From positions 16,987,387 to 17,051,386 of the forward strand of contig OU612069.1 of the NCBI GenBank assembly GCA_914767715.1: a DNA stretch of 64,000 bases. Reading direction: 5' to 3'. The notes beneath the pieces are model-generated. The model was not told the DNA's origin. It worked only from the letters and a program-made list of their open reading frames with translations, and searched no databases. Shown one piece after another: positions 49,371 through 60,674 of the stretch; position 1 is the stretch's first letter; each line of letters begins with the position of its first letter. Made by a program: the position numbers and the translations under genes. The stretch is from Membranipora membranacea (lineage: Eukaryota > Bryozoa > Gymnolaemata > Cheilostomatida > Membraniporidae).

Positions 49371-49944
49371 CAAAATAAAGTACACCTATGATGTAGTATG
49401 TTGGATAGGCCCTGGGGGCCGATGTCAGGGAGACATGCCCCAATGCACCTATGAGAGTTGTGTAACAAAAGGCCTTTTGTTTGGTGAACAAAGGAGTACA
49501 ATGGCAGGCAAAGTGTGCTTGTCTGAATGCATGTTGGATTCATGTGATTGCATGCTGGGGCGCGTGTATGCTAGGCTCAGCTCTCTACTTTTGCTACACT
49601 CATTTGTGGGTATACACAATCCACCCGCTGCTACGATATGTAGGAACCACTGGTAAAGGGTATTTCACAACTGTACTTTAATGTATTACAAAATAAAGTA
49701 CAGTTGTGAAATACCCTTTACCAGTGGTTCCTACATATCGTAGCAGCGGGTGGATTGTGTATACCCACAAATGAGACAAATGAGACATTCAGACAAGCAC
49801 ACTTTGCCTGCCATTGTACTCCTTTGTTCACCAAACAAAAGGCCTTTTGTTACACAACTCTCATAGGTGCATTGGGGCGTGTCTCCCTGACATCGGCCCC
49901 CAGGGCCTATCCAACATACTACTTCATAGGTGTACTTTATTTTG
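49371..49944. mobile_element. 0.57-kb foldback element, near-complete palindrome
   Basis: The arms run from CAAAATAAAGTACACCTATG to its inverse at 49925-49944, and meet at a centre near 49686. The left arm holds about 73 bases (about 49527-49600) that the right arm lacks. The sequence ACAAAATAAAGTACA occurs at the centre as well as both ends. ORFs inside (49435-49979) are by-products of the palindrome. Confidence 0.9.
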
Positions 49945-50711
49945 TAATATTTTTTATTTCAGTTAAACCTAATTTGTAGGAAACCATCTATCTATTAGAA
50001 CCGAAAAAATGTGAACTTTCAGAATCTTCAATCAGATTTGTTAAAAGATGAGCAGAAGTCATCCTATTATTGGCTAGATTGATTGACTGAATGATAGTTT
50101 GATAAATTGAAAATTTTGTTTAGTGAAGCTCGATTTCTGATCATAGATAGTACTAGTAGTCATAACCATATGGTTACTACTATGGTACATTTTGCCGAAG
50201 GGCCCAACACCTTTTGGCTCTTATTTCAAATCAATTTGAGCAAGGAATTCAACATATACTTTGTTAGAAAGCTCACATGATTCTGTACAAGATGGAAAAA
50301 GAATCTAAAATTTTTTTGTTATCTACTTATCAATCCCTGCTTTCTGAGACTGCGACACAAATTACAAATTCAACACTTCCCGCCAGATTTTCTGAAAATG
50401 ATAAAACTTGGTCCAGCAAAACATTGATGTCTTCATTTTATTCTATTTATCATCAATATTTATTTGAAGAGTCCTAGTTTTGAAACGAAACTGCATTGCT
50501 AAATAAAAATCACACCCAGATTTTATTTTTGCCAGCTAGGAGAGACTGATGGAGGTAGAGAGTACAAGTGAAATGACAACCAATTCAATTCTAATGTGAG
50601 AATATTAGCCTCTCGTTTTATTATGTGGAATGATTTGGGTCTACTTCAATGTCTAGTCAAACAATTTGAGGACACTCTCCTCATCATGCCACAAACTCCT
50701 TGATGCCACGA
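49945..50711. other. No gene recognised
   Basis: AT-rich spacer between two foldback elements. Confidence 0.5.
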
Positions 50712-52741
50712 GGCTCATGGGCCCCTCCCCCTGGGACTTACATGTCTTTACTTTGCCAAAGTCCACTATCAACCATCGAAAAAACACCAAACAGGGTAAG
50801 ACACAAAATTCTTTTTGTTTACAACTTACCAATTGAAATCTCTCACACCAATGAACTCCCTCTTCATTGCTCACACTAACAAATGAACTCCCTCAGAGTT
50901 CATTGCACTAACTCACTCATCCTTCCTCTTTCATTTGCTTCAGGTTTGAAGTTTCTAGCACAAACAGAGCTGACTTCATGGACCAGAGAAAAAAAAAAAA
51001 CTTCTACAAAATTCACAAAAATCCTGAGTAGGCTGAAATGGCTGCATGAGTATTGACATCCCTGTTGAACCCACAAACGTCAAAACGTCACAATCTAGCG
51101 TTCCACTAACGTCGCAATCCAAAAAACGTCGCAACGAAGGGTTTTTAAAACGTCGCAAACCCACAAACGTCGCAATTTTTTAAACGTCGCAATAGCTCGA
51201 ACCCACTAACGTCGCAAATGTCGCAACTCAACACAAAAACAAAGTTGTCCTCTCATTTGATGGAAATTGGTGATGATGATATGTTGCGAGAAGTAGAAAG
51301 GAGCATACAAACTACAAAACACAGTGGGGAATGGAATATCAACATTAAATATTATGCCATGCATAATTGTTGTGTAGTTTTCAGGTTATTTGAATCATTT
51401 TTCCACTTTCTAGGGTCGTTTATTGTTACCTCAGACTCCATTAATACTGTCATAAATGGGTGCTAATCAAGATTTAGCACAAGTAAGGCAAATATCTGCA
51501 TACATGTCAAGCTTGAAATATACTGTCATGTTTGATATGGGCTATGCTTTGAAAACTACTACTACTGCTACTTGAAATGCCATAAATGTTGAATCATTAT
51601 ATGCATGAATCCCTTTATCTCTTTATGACTTACCCTTTATCTACTGAATACGGAATTTTTACATCATTCCCAAGTTGCAACTTTATGGTTTTACACTTCT
51701 TGAAATGCCATAAATGTTGAATCATTTATGCATAAATCTCTTTATCTCTATAAGAGGAAAAAATATAGCACTCAATCCAACTGTGTCAACACCTCTTGAC
51801 AAGTTCAATCTTTGGCTAAATCAAACATTAAGGTACATCACAAATTGGTATGTCACTCTGTCTGCTAGATAGTGATTAGCATCCCTAATATGACAGCATT
51901 AATGGGTTCTGAGGTAACAACAAACGGCCCTAGGAAGTGAAAAAAATGATTCAAATAACCTGAAAAATACTCAACAATTACCCATAGCACAATATATAAT
52001 GTTGATATTCGATTCCCCACCGTGTTTTGAAGTTTGTATGCTCCTTTCTACTTCTCGCAACATATCATCATCACCAATTTGCATCAAATGAGAAGACAAC
52101 TTCGTAGTTTTGTTGAGTTGCGACATTTGTGACATTAGTGAGTTCGAGCTATTGCAATGTTTAAAGAAGTGCGACGTTTGTGATGTTTTAAAAACCCTTC
52201 GTTGCGACGTTTTTTGGATTGCGACGTTAGTGGAACGCTAGATTGCGACGTTTTGACGTTAGCGACGTTTGTGGGTTCAACAATCCCCACATGATTATTA
52301 TACTTTTTTTTTTATTTCACTAAATCGGTTCTTTTTACACTCATATATGATTTCTCATAGTTTATTAGAAGCTTAAAAATTAATGAATACAATTTAGAAC
52401 TCATATATGAGTGTAAAAAGCACCAATTTAGTGAAATAAAAAAAAAAGTACAATAATCATATGGGGATGTCAATACTCATGCAGCCATTTCAGCCTACTC
52501 AGGTTTTTTTGAATTTTGTAGAAGTATTTTTTTCTCTGGTCCATAAAGTCAGCTCCGTTTGTGCTAGAAACTTCAAACCTGAAGCAAATGAAAGAGGAAG
52601 GATGACTGAGTTAGTGTGAGAGATTTCGAGGTAGGTTGTAAACAAAAAAAATTTTGTGTCTTACCCTGTTTGGTGTTTTTTGGGTGGTTGATAGTGGACA
52701 TTGGCAAAGTAAAGACATGTAAGTCCCAGGGGCCCATGACG
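50712..52741. mobile_element. 2-kb foldback element with AACGTCGCAA clusters
   Basis: The left arm (50712-about 51460) and right arm (about 51890-52741) are reverse complements over some 750 bases: CTCATGGGCCCC / GGGGCCCATGA ends, TGGCTGCATGAGTATTGACA / TGTCAATACTCATGCAGCCA, GGTGATGATGATATGTTGCG / CGCAACATATCATCATCACC. Between 51075 and 51230 the left arm carries about eight ACGTCGCAA-type repeats, and the right arm mirrors them at 52125-52280. Such clusters near the ends of foldback and some cut-and-paste elements are often transposase-binding sites. The loop (51470-51880) holds a roughly 50-bp direct repeat (TGCCATAAATGTTGAATCAT at about 51577 and 51702). No long ORF is present, so it is non-autonomous. 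Confidence 0.9.
52285..52466. mobile_element. MITE nested in the right arm of the 2-kb foldback
   Basis: CCCCACATGATTATTATACT and its inverse AGTACAATAATCATATGGGG bound a 182-bp segment with further inverted blocks (TTTTTACACTCATATATGA). It is missing from the corresponding place in the left arm (about 51062), so it inserted after the foldback formed. Confidence 0.85.
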
Positions 52742-52940
52742 AGGCTATCCTTGTTGAGAGATGTTGAGCTTGTCAGGACAGGCTATCCTAAGGGCTAAGG
52801 CCACCCCCATCACCCTCCCAATAACCAGAAAAATCTAACAGCCCTATGCCAGGTCACTGGAAGTACCTTATGAGATAACGTAGAAATGAAACTGAGTGAC
52901 TTTTGCTGCGCTAAGAACCCATCCGGACGCCTATCGGACC

Positions 52941-53268
52941 ATAAGGCCACGTGACTTAGATATAGCCTGTGATTTTTGTCAGTGGGTGAGGGTGGGCGAG
53001 AAGAGAAGAGAAGAATGAGTATAGGAGGAGCCATCAATGTAATCTCATGATACTTTTTCGATGTGTTTTGTGTGAGTATCTATATACATAGACATACATA
53101 GACATATATATATATATATATATAGATACCCACACAAAATTGAAAAAGAAACACATCGAAAAAGGACCATGAGATTACATTGATGGTTCCCCCTATCTCT
53201 TTCACTCATCTCCCACCCCCACCCGCTGACAAATATCACAGGCTATATCAAAGTCACGTGGCCTTATG
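52941..53268. mobile_element. 0.33-kb foldback element
   Basis: CATAAGGCCACGTGACTTAG at the left is the inverse of AAGTCACGTGGCCTTATG at the right. The inner parts ATCAATGTAATCTCATGA and TTTTTCGATGTGTTT are mirrored as well. The loop has a (TA)n run at 53103-53123. Confidence 0.9.
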
Positions 53269-53462
53269 TATTGGACAACCGCCGGTTGTCTGCGCGGCAA
53301 TCGGTGGTTGCCCGATAGGCATCCGGTTGGCCGTCGGACAACCACCGGGTGCCAAATAGGCATCCGGTTGCAATAATCGCGTCCGGACACAAATTTGACA
53401 GAGGCGGATGGGTTCGTAACAGAGAAGGATGGGTTGTGGACACTCATCATCCAAGCAAAAGA

Positions 53463-53645
53463 CCCATCCGGACATGTTTCAGCAGCTAAATTACTGCTCA
53501 AAGCCCATCCGGACAGGTTTTTAGCAGCTAAAATTACCGCTCAAAGCCAATCCGGACAGGTTTTTAGCAGCTTAAATTACTGCTCAAAGCCCATCCGGGC
53601 AGGTTTTTAGCAGCTAAAATCACTGCTCAATGCCCATCCGGATGG
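53463..53645 (+). repeat. Tandem repeat, ~43-bp unit, four copies
   Basis: CCCATCCGGACAGGTTTTTA units start at about 53463, 53504, 53547, 53590 and 53633 (last partial). The same CCATCCGGAC word occurs near 52918 on the other side of the 0.33-kb foldback. Confidence 0.9.
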
Positions 53646-53925
53646 GCAAAAATTCAAGTGGACATCCACATGCTGAGACAATACAAAATAATATTAAGTG
53701 GTCATCCTTTTCATAAGAACACAAGCGCCAAATGGACGTCAATAAAGGCTTGACTACTGCCAAAAGGCCATCCATTTAACAAGCATTAAGTGGACCTCTG
53801 TTTTCATTAACATAACTTTTGTCAAGTGGACGTCCATTTAATATGCATTTCAAGTGTTAAGTGGCCGTCCACTTTACCGAGAGTATGATTGTGACAGTAG
53901 GACGTCCAGTTAACTGTCAGCCTAT
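53640..53925 (+). repeat. Left member of an inverted pair, GTGGACGTCC-rich
   Basis: Irregular repeats of the word AAGTGGACGTCCA/TTTAA. The block GCATTTCAAGTGTTAAGTGG at about 53845 reappears inverted at about 58256-58275. Confidence 0.75.
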
Positions 53926-54959
53926 TTGGGGTCTTTGACCAGTTAATGTTAAGTGATTGTTTATTGGTCCTGGCAAATATTGACATTTCTCAATAACTTT
54001 GGATTTTCCAAAATGAGCTCTACTTATTGTATAGTTTTACTGGATCTCTGCATTTTAAACTGGTTTTTAAGTGATGTATCAACTAACTTTGACAATGCAT
54101 TTCATTCTGATCCTCTTAAACTAGCAATCAAAGGTTTACAACATTCCTAGGTGAAAGAGTGCCACACACAGGCCTATTTGCCTGGGTCTGAACAGAACTA
54201 GACATGACCAGGGAGTAACAGGGGACTGACACACCTTGTAGCAATAATTAGTCTGCAGTTTTATACCATGAGACTTACACAATATTCTTAGCACTCATTG
54301 GTACGTTTAGATTAAGTATGCTGTCTTACCCAGCTGCTTATGTAATGAGATTGAAAGTGTAAACCAAAGAGCAGATTGGTTTGCAATTTCTGACATGCCA
54401 CTGACCAAGAGGCTATTCACAATTTTGTTATTGGTATCTTTGATTTCTATGACATACCCAAGCATAATGTCATGATGATCTTGGCTTGGCAGCAAGCTAC
54501 TTGACATGCCAAGCCTTCATGTATAATGTAGATTTTATAAGGATAGAAAAAGAAGAAAATCAGAAAAAAATCCTTTACAATCAACCCGTTTTAACCAATC
54601 ATCTTTGCATTTCTTGGGAGTCAATGAAAATCTCTTTCAGCTGGTGTTAAAGTTTTAATACTATTATTGTTGATCGAATCAGTAAAATAATAATATTAAA
54701 AAATGTTATCAGATTGCATCACAACATGGATTGGGTCACAGGAATGTCTCCTCCAACAAGGTGTTCCTCAATTTATGTAACTTTTGCACTTCTGTAGGTT
54801 GTGGCACACTCACACACTGCGAGTAGTGAAACAGTCAAGCTGTTTCTTCTTGGATCACCGTTTATCTGCAAACATACATGAACAGCCATTTGTCAGCATG
54901 TTGCACACATGACAATGGAAACTCTCATAACCATGTATATCTCTTATAAAATCCAGCCG
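53926..54959. other. No gene recognised
   Basis: AT-rich sequence inside the inverted pair. Short ORFs at 53953-54150 and 54307-54507 have no motif. Confidence 0.5.
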
Positions 54960-55376
54960 TTTATCAAACCTGTTTTATATAATTATTATTAAACCAAAGC
55001 AGATACAGAATGCCTCATGAATTTTTTAAGGCTCTGAATAATTTATCACCTCCATACATCTCTGATTTTTTTGTTACCACACCACACCGATTTCCAAGAA
55101 GAGATACACACTTACTTAAACCTCCATTAGACAACTTAAACCACAAAATAGCAACAAACTTTAATATTTTACCCTCTTCATTGAGAAGCACTCTTACTTT
55201 GAATATGTTTAAGAAAAGGCTAATACAACATTTTTTCAGTTTATTGGCATAGTCTTATATTTTTTGTTGAATTTTTGTTTGTATCATTTTTCTTTTTTGC
55301 CATTTATGTCACATCATGAAAAACATTTGAAATAATGAATTGTTGCTGACAATAAAAGTATATATATATATATGAT
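54960..55376 (+). mobile_element. 3' fragment of a LINE
   Basis: The frame 55010-55252 reads MPHEFFKALNNLSPPYISDF … LPSSLRSTLTLNMFKKRLIQ, the characteristic C-terminus of a non-LTR retrotransposon ORF2 (…NxLxPxYxxD … xFKxxLK). AATAAA lies shortly before the end, and the fragment finishes in a (TA)n tail at about 55360-55373. It differs from the LINE at 4556. Confidence 0.7.
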
Positions 55377-55597
55377 TGTCTAATATTAATTATGTGAAGC
55401 AATATAGTATGTCAATCACGATTCAGAGTGTAGCTTCAATAGCCAATTTCAATGGCATGGCACTCTATACAATACGGTTGAGTCTTGATCACTTTTTTTG
55501 TTGGCGTTATTGCAGAATGAAAAATAGGAAACATTGTTAACCATCCCTTTATGACAGTGACATATTATATTATGCTCACCCAATCACTTGACCTGAA

Positions 55598-56214
55598 CCT
55601 TAAATGTGGGCGACGTAACAGCATGGGAAGGTGTAGTAGCATTAGCGTTATCATTGATTTACTGTCCAAAATCCAGGTTTTTCGTTCATAACTCGATCAA
55701 TTTTGATCGGATTTTGAGTTTGAAAATTGCTGTACAATCAGCAGCATCTTGTTATCAGCTTGATGCTATTTCTTCTTAAAAATCTTGTTGCCTTAAGTTT
55801 TTACCAAACTTTTTAGTACAAGCTGCTAAATCTATTGTAATTTTCAAACTCAAAATCCGATCAAAATTGATCAAGTTATCAACAAAAAACCTGGTATATG
55901 AGCTGCAAGTTAATGATAACACCAATGCTACTACACCTTCCAATGTCGTGACGTTGCCTACAATTAAAGGCCTCAATGCTTATGCCCTAGTTAAAGAGCT
56001 CTAACTCCGGTGGTTCAGTGGCATTACATTATCATCTCCCCCCACAAATGAGTCATCAGGATTTATACAGGGGCACACAACTCCTTATATATAGAGATGT
56101 TTTCTCTAACGGAGGGGGGAGATGATAATGTAATGCCACTGAACCACCGGAGTTAGAGCTCTTTAACAACTTATGCTCCATATAGTCTCCTGTCTAGGTT
56201 TATTATTAAGTCTA
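55598..56214. mobile_element. MITE family A, third copy, interrupted by a nested MITE
   Basis: The left arm starts at TGTGGGCGACGTAAC and contains GGAAGGTGTAGTAGCATTA and ATCATTGATTTACTGTCC. The right arm ends in TGTCTAGGTTTATTATTAAG and TCTATG. The outermost ~60 bases of the left arm are lost. The right arm is interrupted at 55990-56167. Confidence 0.85.
55990..56167. mobile_element. Nested 178-bp MITE with 54-bp perfect inverted repeats
   Basis: GTTAAAGAGCTCTAACTCCG … CATCTCCCCCC is matched base for base by GGGGGGAGATG … CGGAGTTAGAGCTCTTTAAC. Flanking TTAA on both sides could be a piggyBac-type target duplication; alternatively CTTATGC (55978 side and 56170 side) is a 7-bp duplication. Confidence 0.9.
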
Positions 56215-56215
56215 T

Positions 56216-56536
56216 GTGTGCATCATAGATCTTGATCCCAATTTGCGCAGTAAACTTTGCAGCGCTAACGTTAACACAATTCAAGGTATGTATAATTTAA
56301 TCCTTGGATTAAAAAAGAAGGTTACAACAATAATACAAGAACTGATACGAGAATCACCAAATAGATGCAAAACTGCTCGGCTCAAATGGTCAGTCCATAG
56401 CTTACATACATGCATTCGGAATTGCTCCCCCTCCACTGTAAGGGATGCAAATCCGAATGTTCAAGTAATAGGGCTTAGCAGCGTAAAATTCAAAAACCTG
56501 ACAATCCAACTAACAAAATTTATATCTGAGAATTAG
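56216..56536 (+). other. Unassigned open frame, 106 codons
   Basis: Has a non-repetitive, protein-like composition (LIRESPNRCKTARLKWSVHS, CIRNCSPSTV) and no recognised domain. The first codons overlap the end of the MITE. It may be a fragment of a transposon or a lost exon. Confidence 0.2.
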
Positions 56537-56941
56537 GCCCACAGCTTATTTTGCAGCTCATTAGGTCATTTTCACTGAGACAGAGGTCTGGTCATGCGTT
56601 AAGTGACGCTCCTAGACTATAAGGAATACAATGATCATAGAATCGAAACAGCGAGTAAGAACTAAGTGGCACACAGAGATAATGTTACGATGAAATATAG
56701 CAGAGCATATGGTAGATGATGAGCAAACTAAAAATATAATATATATGCTGTGATTCCCAAAAAAGCTGACCTGAACCTAATCCTGCAGATGACTGCAGTG
56801 ACAGCTAGTTTTGAGCTAATACAAGTCTCCAGTTTAAGCTGGTGAAACAAATGAAGCAGTAGGGAATAGTGGGGAAGTTGAAAAGAATCTAGTTTAAAGT
56901 GAAACCAACCTGCCAGACGATGCATGTAGAGGGTAGCAATA

Positions 56942-56964
56942 CATCCATCCATCCATCCATCCAT
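56942..56964. repeat. (CATC)n microsatellite
   Basis: Five to six copies of CATC. Confidence 0.9.
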
Positions 56965-57320
56965 ATAAAACGATATCTACCTCTCTTAACTGGCGCTATT
57001 GTTTTTAGACCCGTATTAATTTATTACCAGTAGTCAGAAGAGCATCTCACCGTGCCAAGCAGGCTTCATCGAAAGCGCACACAAACACATGGCATAACAG
57101 ATACTCTCACTATGTTCTCAATCATCTATAAAATTTCATATTAGTTTCTGCCTGTGAGGTTCTACTGAGTGCTCGCTTTGCTTAGCATCCTGTAAAATCT
57201 TTTGGGCAGAACTGGCTTAAAATAAACTTGAGAAATAACTCATGTGGAACTAACTTACTTCCATAACAAACAAAAAAAATTCTTTCACAACAACCTCTGA
57301 CCATAGACATGGTTGAGATG

Positions 57321-57445
57321 TGCAACTTTCAACCAGCCTACATTTTGTGTGATGGTTTATGTGGACAGGGTAGCCTGGATAGCCTGTCTAGGCTACTCTG
57401 TCGACATGAACCATCACACAAAATGTAGGCTGGTTTAAAGTTGCA
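57321..57445. mobile_element. 125-bp palindromic MITE
   Basis: TGCAACTTTCAACCAGCCTA … GACAGGGTAGCCT is mirrored by AGGCTACTCTGTCGAC … TAGGCTGGTTTAAAGTTGCA, with about 56-bp arms and a 13-base loop. Confidence 0.9.
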
Positions 57446-58194
57446 GATCAAAAGTTCTACAACATTCTGCAGATAAACTGATCAGTTGATGCTCATGGGT
57501 CTCTGTTTTTGACAAAGGAGAGAGGTCTGTAAATTAAATTGATATGACTTACCCGTTTCTTTCACCATGTTCTGCATCACACCTGTTCGGGTAACTGTAA
57601 ATTGCTGAACAGGCTGAACGGACTGAATCAGGGAGAGTTCTCCAGTCCTTGATCACACTGATCACGTGATATACTATTGCATGTATATCTCTGATCGATA
57701 GAGAGTGAATTAATTCACTTAGCTTGAGTGCAGCTGAAATTCAGTATTTAGGAGACGATGGATGATTACCCAAACTTTTGGTTATACACTTATCATTTTC
57801 TCATTCTTTGTTAAAATATTCTAATTTATCTTCAGAAAATCTGATATCACTTTCTAACAGTTTTAGAAGAGCATTTAACACATGTTTTTGACAAGAAAAG
57901 TGACATCGAAACTGTGTATTGCTAGCCTAAGCTCAGAAGAGAGAACTAATAATGCAGAGCTAGGAAAATCTGTTTCGATCATGTCTGTTTGATAAAATTA
58001 AAGTTGTCCTCTTTTTTAGCCAAATGTAGGTGCTCAATATTTGCGACAGAAGCTCTATCGATCAGAGATACACATACTAATAGTGTAATCTCGAAATCAG
58101 TGTGGTCCTTGATTACATGTAGAGCCAAAAAAAGTTATGGTGAAATGACCAAACTTGAGTCGAGATCAAGGTCAGTCATATCAGGACCAATAGA

Positions 58195-58425
58195 CATTCA
58201 TTTAACATTATAAAGTCCAGTCAAGTGGACACACTAATATTCATCAAGGTGGCCGGCCACTTAACACTTGAAATGCTTGCTAAACGGGACGGCCACTTGA
58301 CAGTGCATTATCAATTATATTGATTTATAAAACGGATGGCCATTTAGCAGTAAAGAACGGGTGTTTAGCACAAGTGGATGGCTATTTAACAGAGGTAATA
58401 AGTGGACTGCCTTTTAGCGGACACA
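58195..58425 (-). repeat. Right member of the inverted pair, GTGGACGTCC-rich
   Basis: Contains CCACTTAACACTTGAAATGC, the reverse complement of the 53845 block, plus several GTGGATGGC/GGCCACTT words. Together with 53640-53925 it brackets 4.3 kb. Confidence 0.75.
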
Positions 58426-60674
58426 TATTTATCACAACAACTTTAACTACTCTGATTTTGTCTCAATTGTCATTAGCTGCTATTTCAGAGGAACAATACT
58501 TGGCCTCTGGCATTTGGTCTCTCTTGCCACCCAGCCCATCAGAACACAGCAAACACATTGGCTATACAAATTCTCGGTCATAATAGTTTGGGTACATGGA
58601 GAAGCACATAAGATGCACTATGAGGCTGTCCTGACGCAATGTAAGACAATGGATTCTTGAGGGCAAACACATATATCCAGTACATCTCACGGCGAAACAA
58701 TTGACTCCAATATATTATATCAACGAACAGTTTAAACCTTTAATATTCATTATCATGGTGTTTACCTTTTCGAACTGAGTTATTTTTGTGATGCTGTCAT
58801 CTTATTCTGTCTGATGGTAGATGACAGTTGGTTTTTGGTGTCTTTTACAGTTGATATTGGATTTTTTTCCAAGGTCTGCACACATTTTCTGGAATTGTTT
58901 CCACCTACAACATTTGACCTACCTTTATGAAGTCTATAACTCTGTTGTAGAATGAAGACTGTTCTATGAACTGCATAACCATCACTCCCTGGTATCACTT
59001 GCAGCATTATGCTGAAATTCGCTTACAATAAGGTACAAGCCCAAAGAACACCACACCCGGTGTGAACGGTTTGACGTCTTTCTTTAGTTGTTTTATTGCT
59101 CCAGCTTATCAAGTGTGAAGAACCTAGTGGCTTTTAATCAAACATCCAAACGAGCCAAAGTCAAAACAATCAGAGTAGTTTTTATCTGTGGTGGCGGAGG
59201 GATGTTGCAATATTGCGATATGCCTCCGCCACCACAGAGGGAACAAGGTCGTTCTAAGGATTCCAGGGTTTAAGACATCCAAGTGATAGCAGATATTTGA
59301 TTGTCTGTGCAGGTGTTGTAGTATTAAGCAATTATACCGTATAAAGTGGGCTGTATTCCATCAAAAAATCTCTCTCTTCTTCTATTTGACCACCATAATA
59401 GATGTTCAGATACTCAATTTATACTGCTTTCAATCAAGTTGGCATAGTTGTCTTCTTTTATTTCAGGTGGCACTTTCTCCTTGTCTCCATACATAGACTT
59501 TGCCTAGGCTTTTCTATAATTTGTATACACCCTATTTGATGAGTAGAGACCACTAATCAAAAGAGCTTTTATATCTGTTATGAGCCCATGTAGAAGAAAA
59601 TATTAGAAGAACCACTATACATTACAATCAACGACTATGACTTAGACGCTTTCCCTGTCCGCTGTTTTTCAAGCATGAAAATGAGTGATTTTCATTTCAG
59701 ACCGATGCGCTTGTTTGCTCTGTTAAAATAAGATTATAATGGAGCAATTGATTCTTCCTGCTGACAAAGCCTTGCTTATTTCAGATTCACTCAAAAATGG
59801 TCCATGCGATGCTTTATAGTTTGTACTTAATCTTGCAATTTACCCAGCACTCGCCTCCCAAATCAGATCCATACTGACGAAATAACTCAAAAACTCGACA
59901 AATTAATTTCCTAAGTGACTGTTGTGTGCAGTGACATGTGCTCTCATAAGACTTGCTGCACTCAGTCAGTAATATTGATAGTCTATGTTAAGATGCGCTG
60001 AGTATCTGTGATGCACACAGATGGACAAGATCTAATGAAAAAATAGAAAGTTTCTCCAGGTATCCCACTGCTAACACGATTATCAATACTCCTCCTTAGG
60101 AGGCAGTCAAATTCATTTACATTTTACATCACCCTGAAGTCCGAAACAACTAGATGACAAATTTATTGAGTTGAATTTACTTTGTGACTTGTAATTTCTA
60201 GTTTTTAAACAATGTAAACAACACAGATTATCCAAAAAAAAACCTTGAGTGTTTAAACATCAGAATATTTGCAAAAATTGTTGAAAAGATTGTCAAAACT
60301 TCAAATCACTCAGTATTGATCATTGCATGCTTTGGATTTCAACATCATCCTAATACCTGAAATGTCGAGATTTACAAAGAATTTATTTTAGATTTCTTTG
60401 CGATTTGGAAATACAAATTTTCAAGAAAAACACACAATCTACCTATGTAAATTTTGTATCTTCAATTGAAATTCTATTGAAAGCCGCTATTCATGAAGCT
60501 AATAATTGAAGCATATCACTGGTTTTCATGCGGGCTGAAGACGGAGGTTGATTGGAATGTCATAGCCACAATCTTATTTATTCATCATATTATTAATGTA
60601 AACAAAACCTAGAAAATACTTAGCCACATATTGATCTGCCTTTATATTGCCAATTTCTTTCTCGAGCAGTAACC
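58426..60674. other. No gene recognised
   Basis: AT-rich sequence. It has one strong short palindrome at 59186-59237 and no exon that I can support. Confidence 0.45.
59186..59237. other. 52-bp near-perfect palindrome
   Basis: CTGTGGTGGCGGAGG at the left and CCTCCGCCACCACAG at the right, with GCAATATTGC at the centre. Only a few positions between break the symmetry. Confidence 0.85.

Noticed and set aside
49435-49979. Four overlapping ORFs in the 0.57-kb palindrome
   Set aside because: Products of the inverted repeat, mirrored in both arms.
53202-53610. ORFs on both strands with repeated P-I-R/H-P-D motifs
   Set aside because: They reflect the 43-bp tandem repeat and foldback arm.
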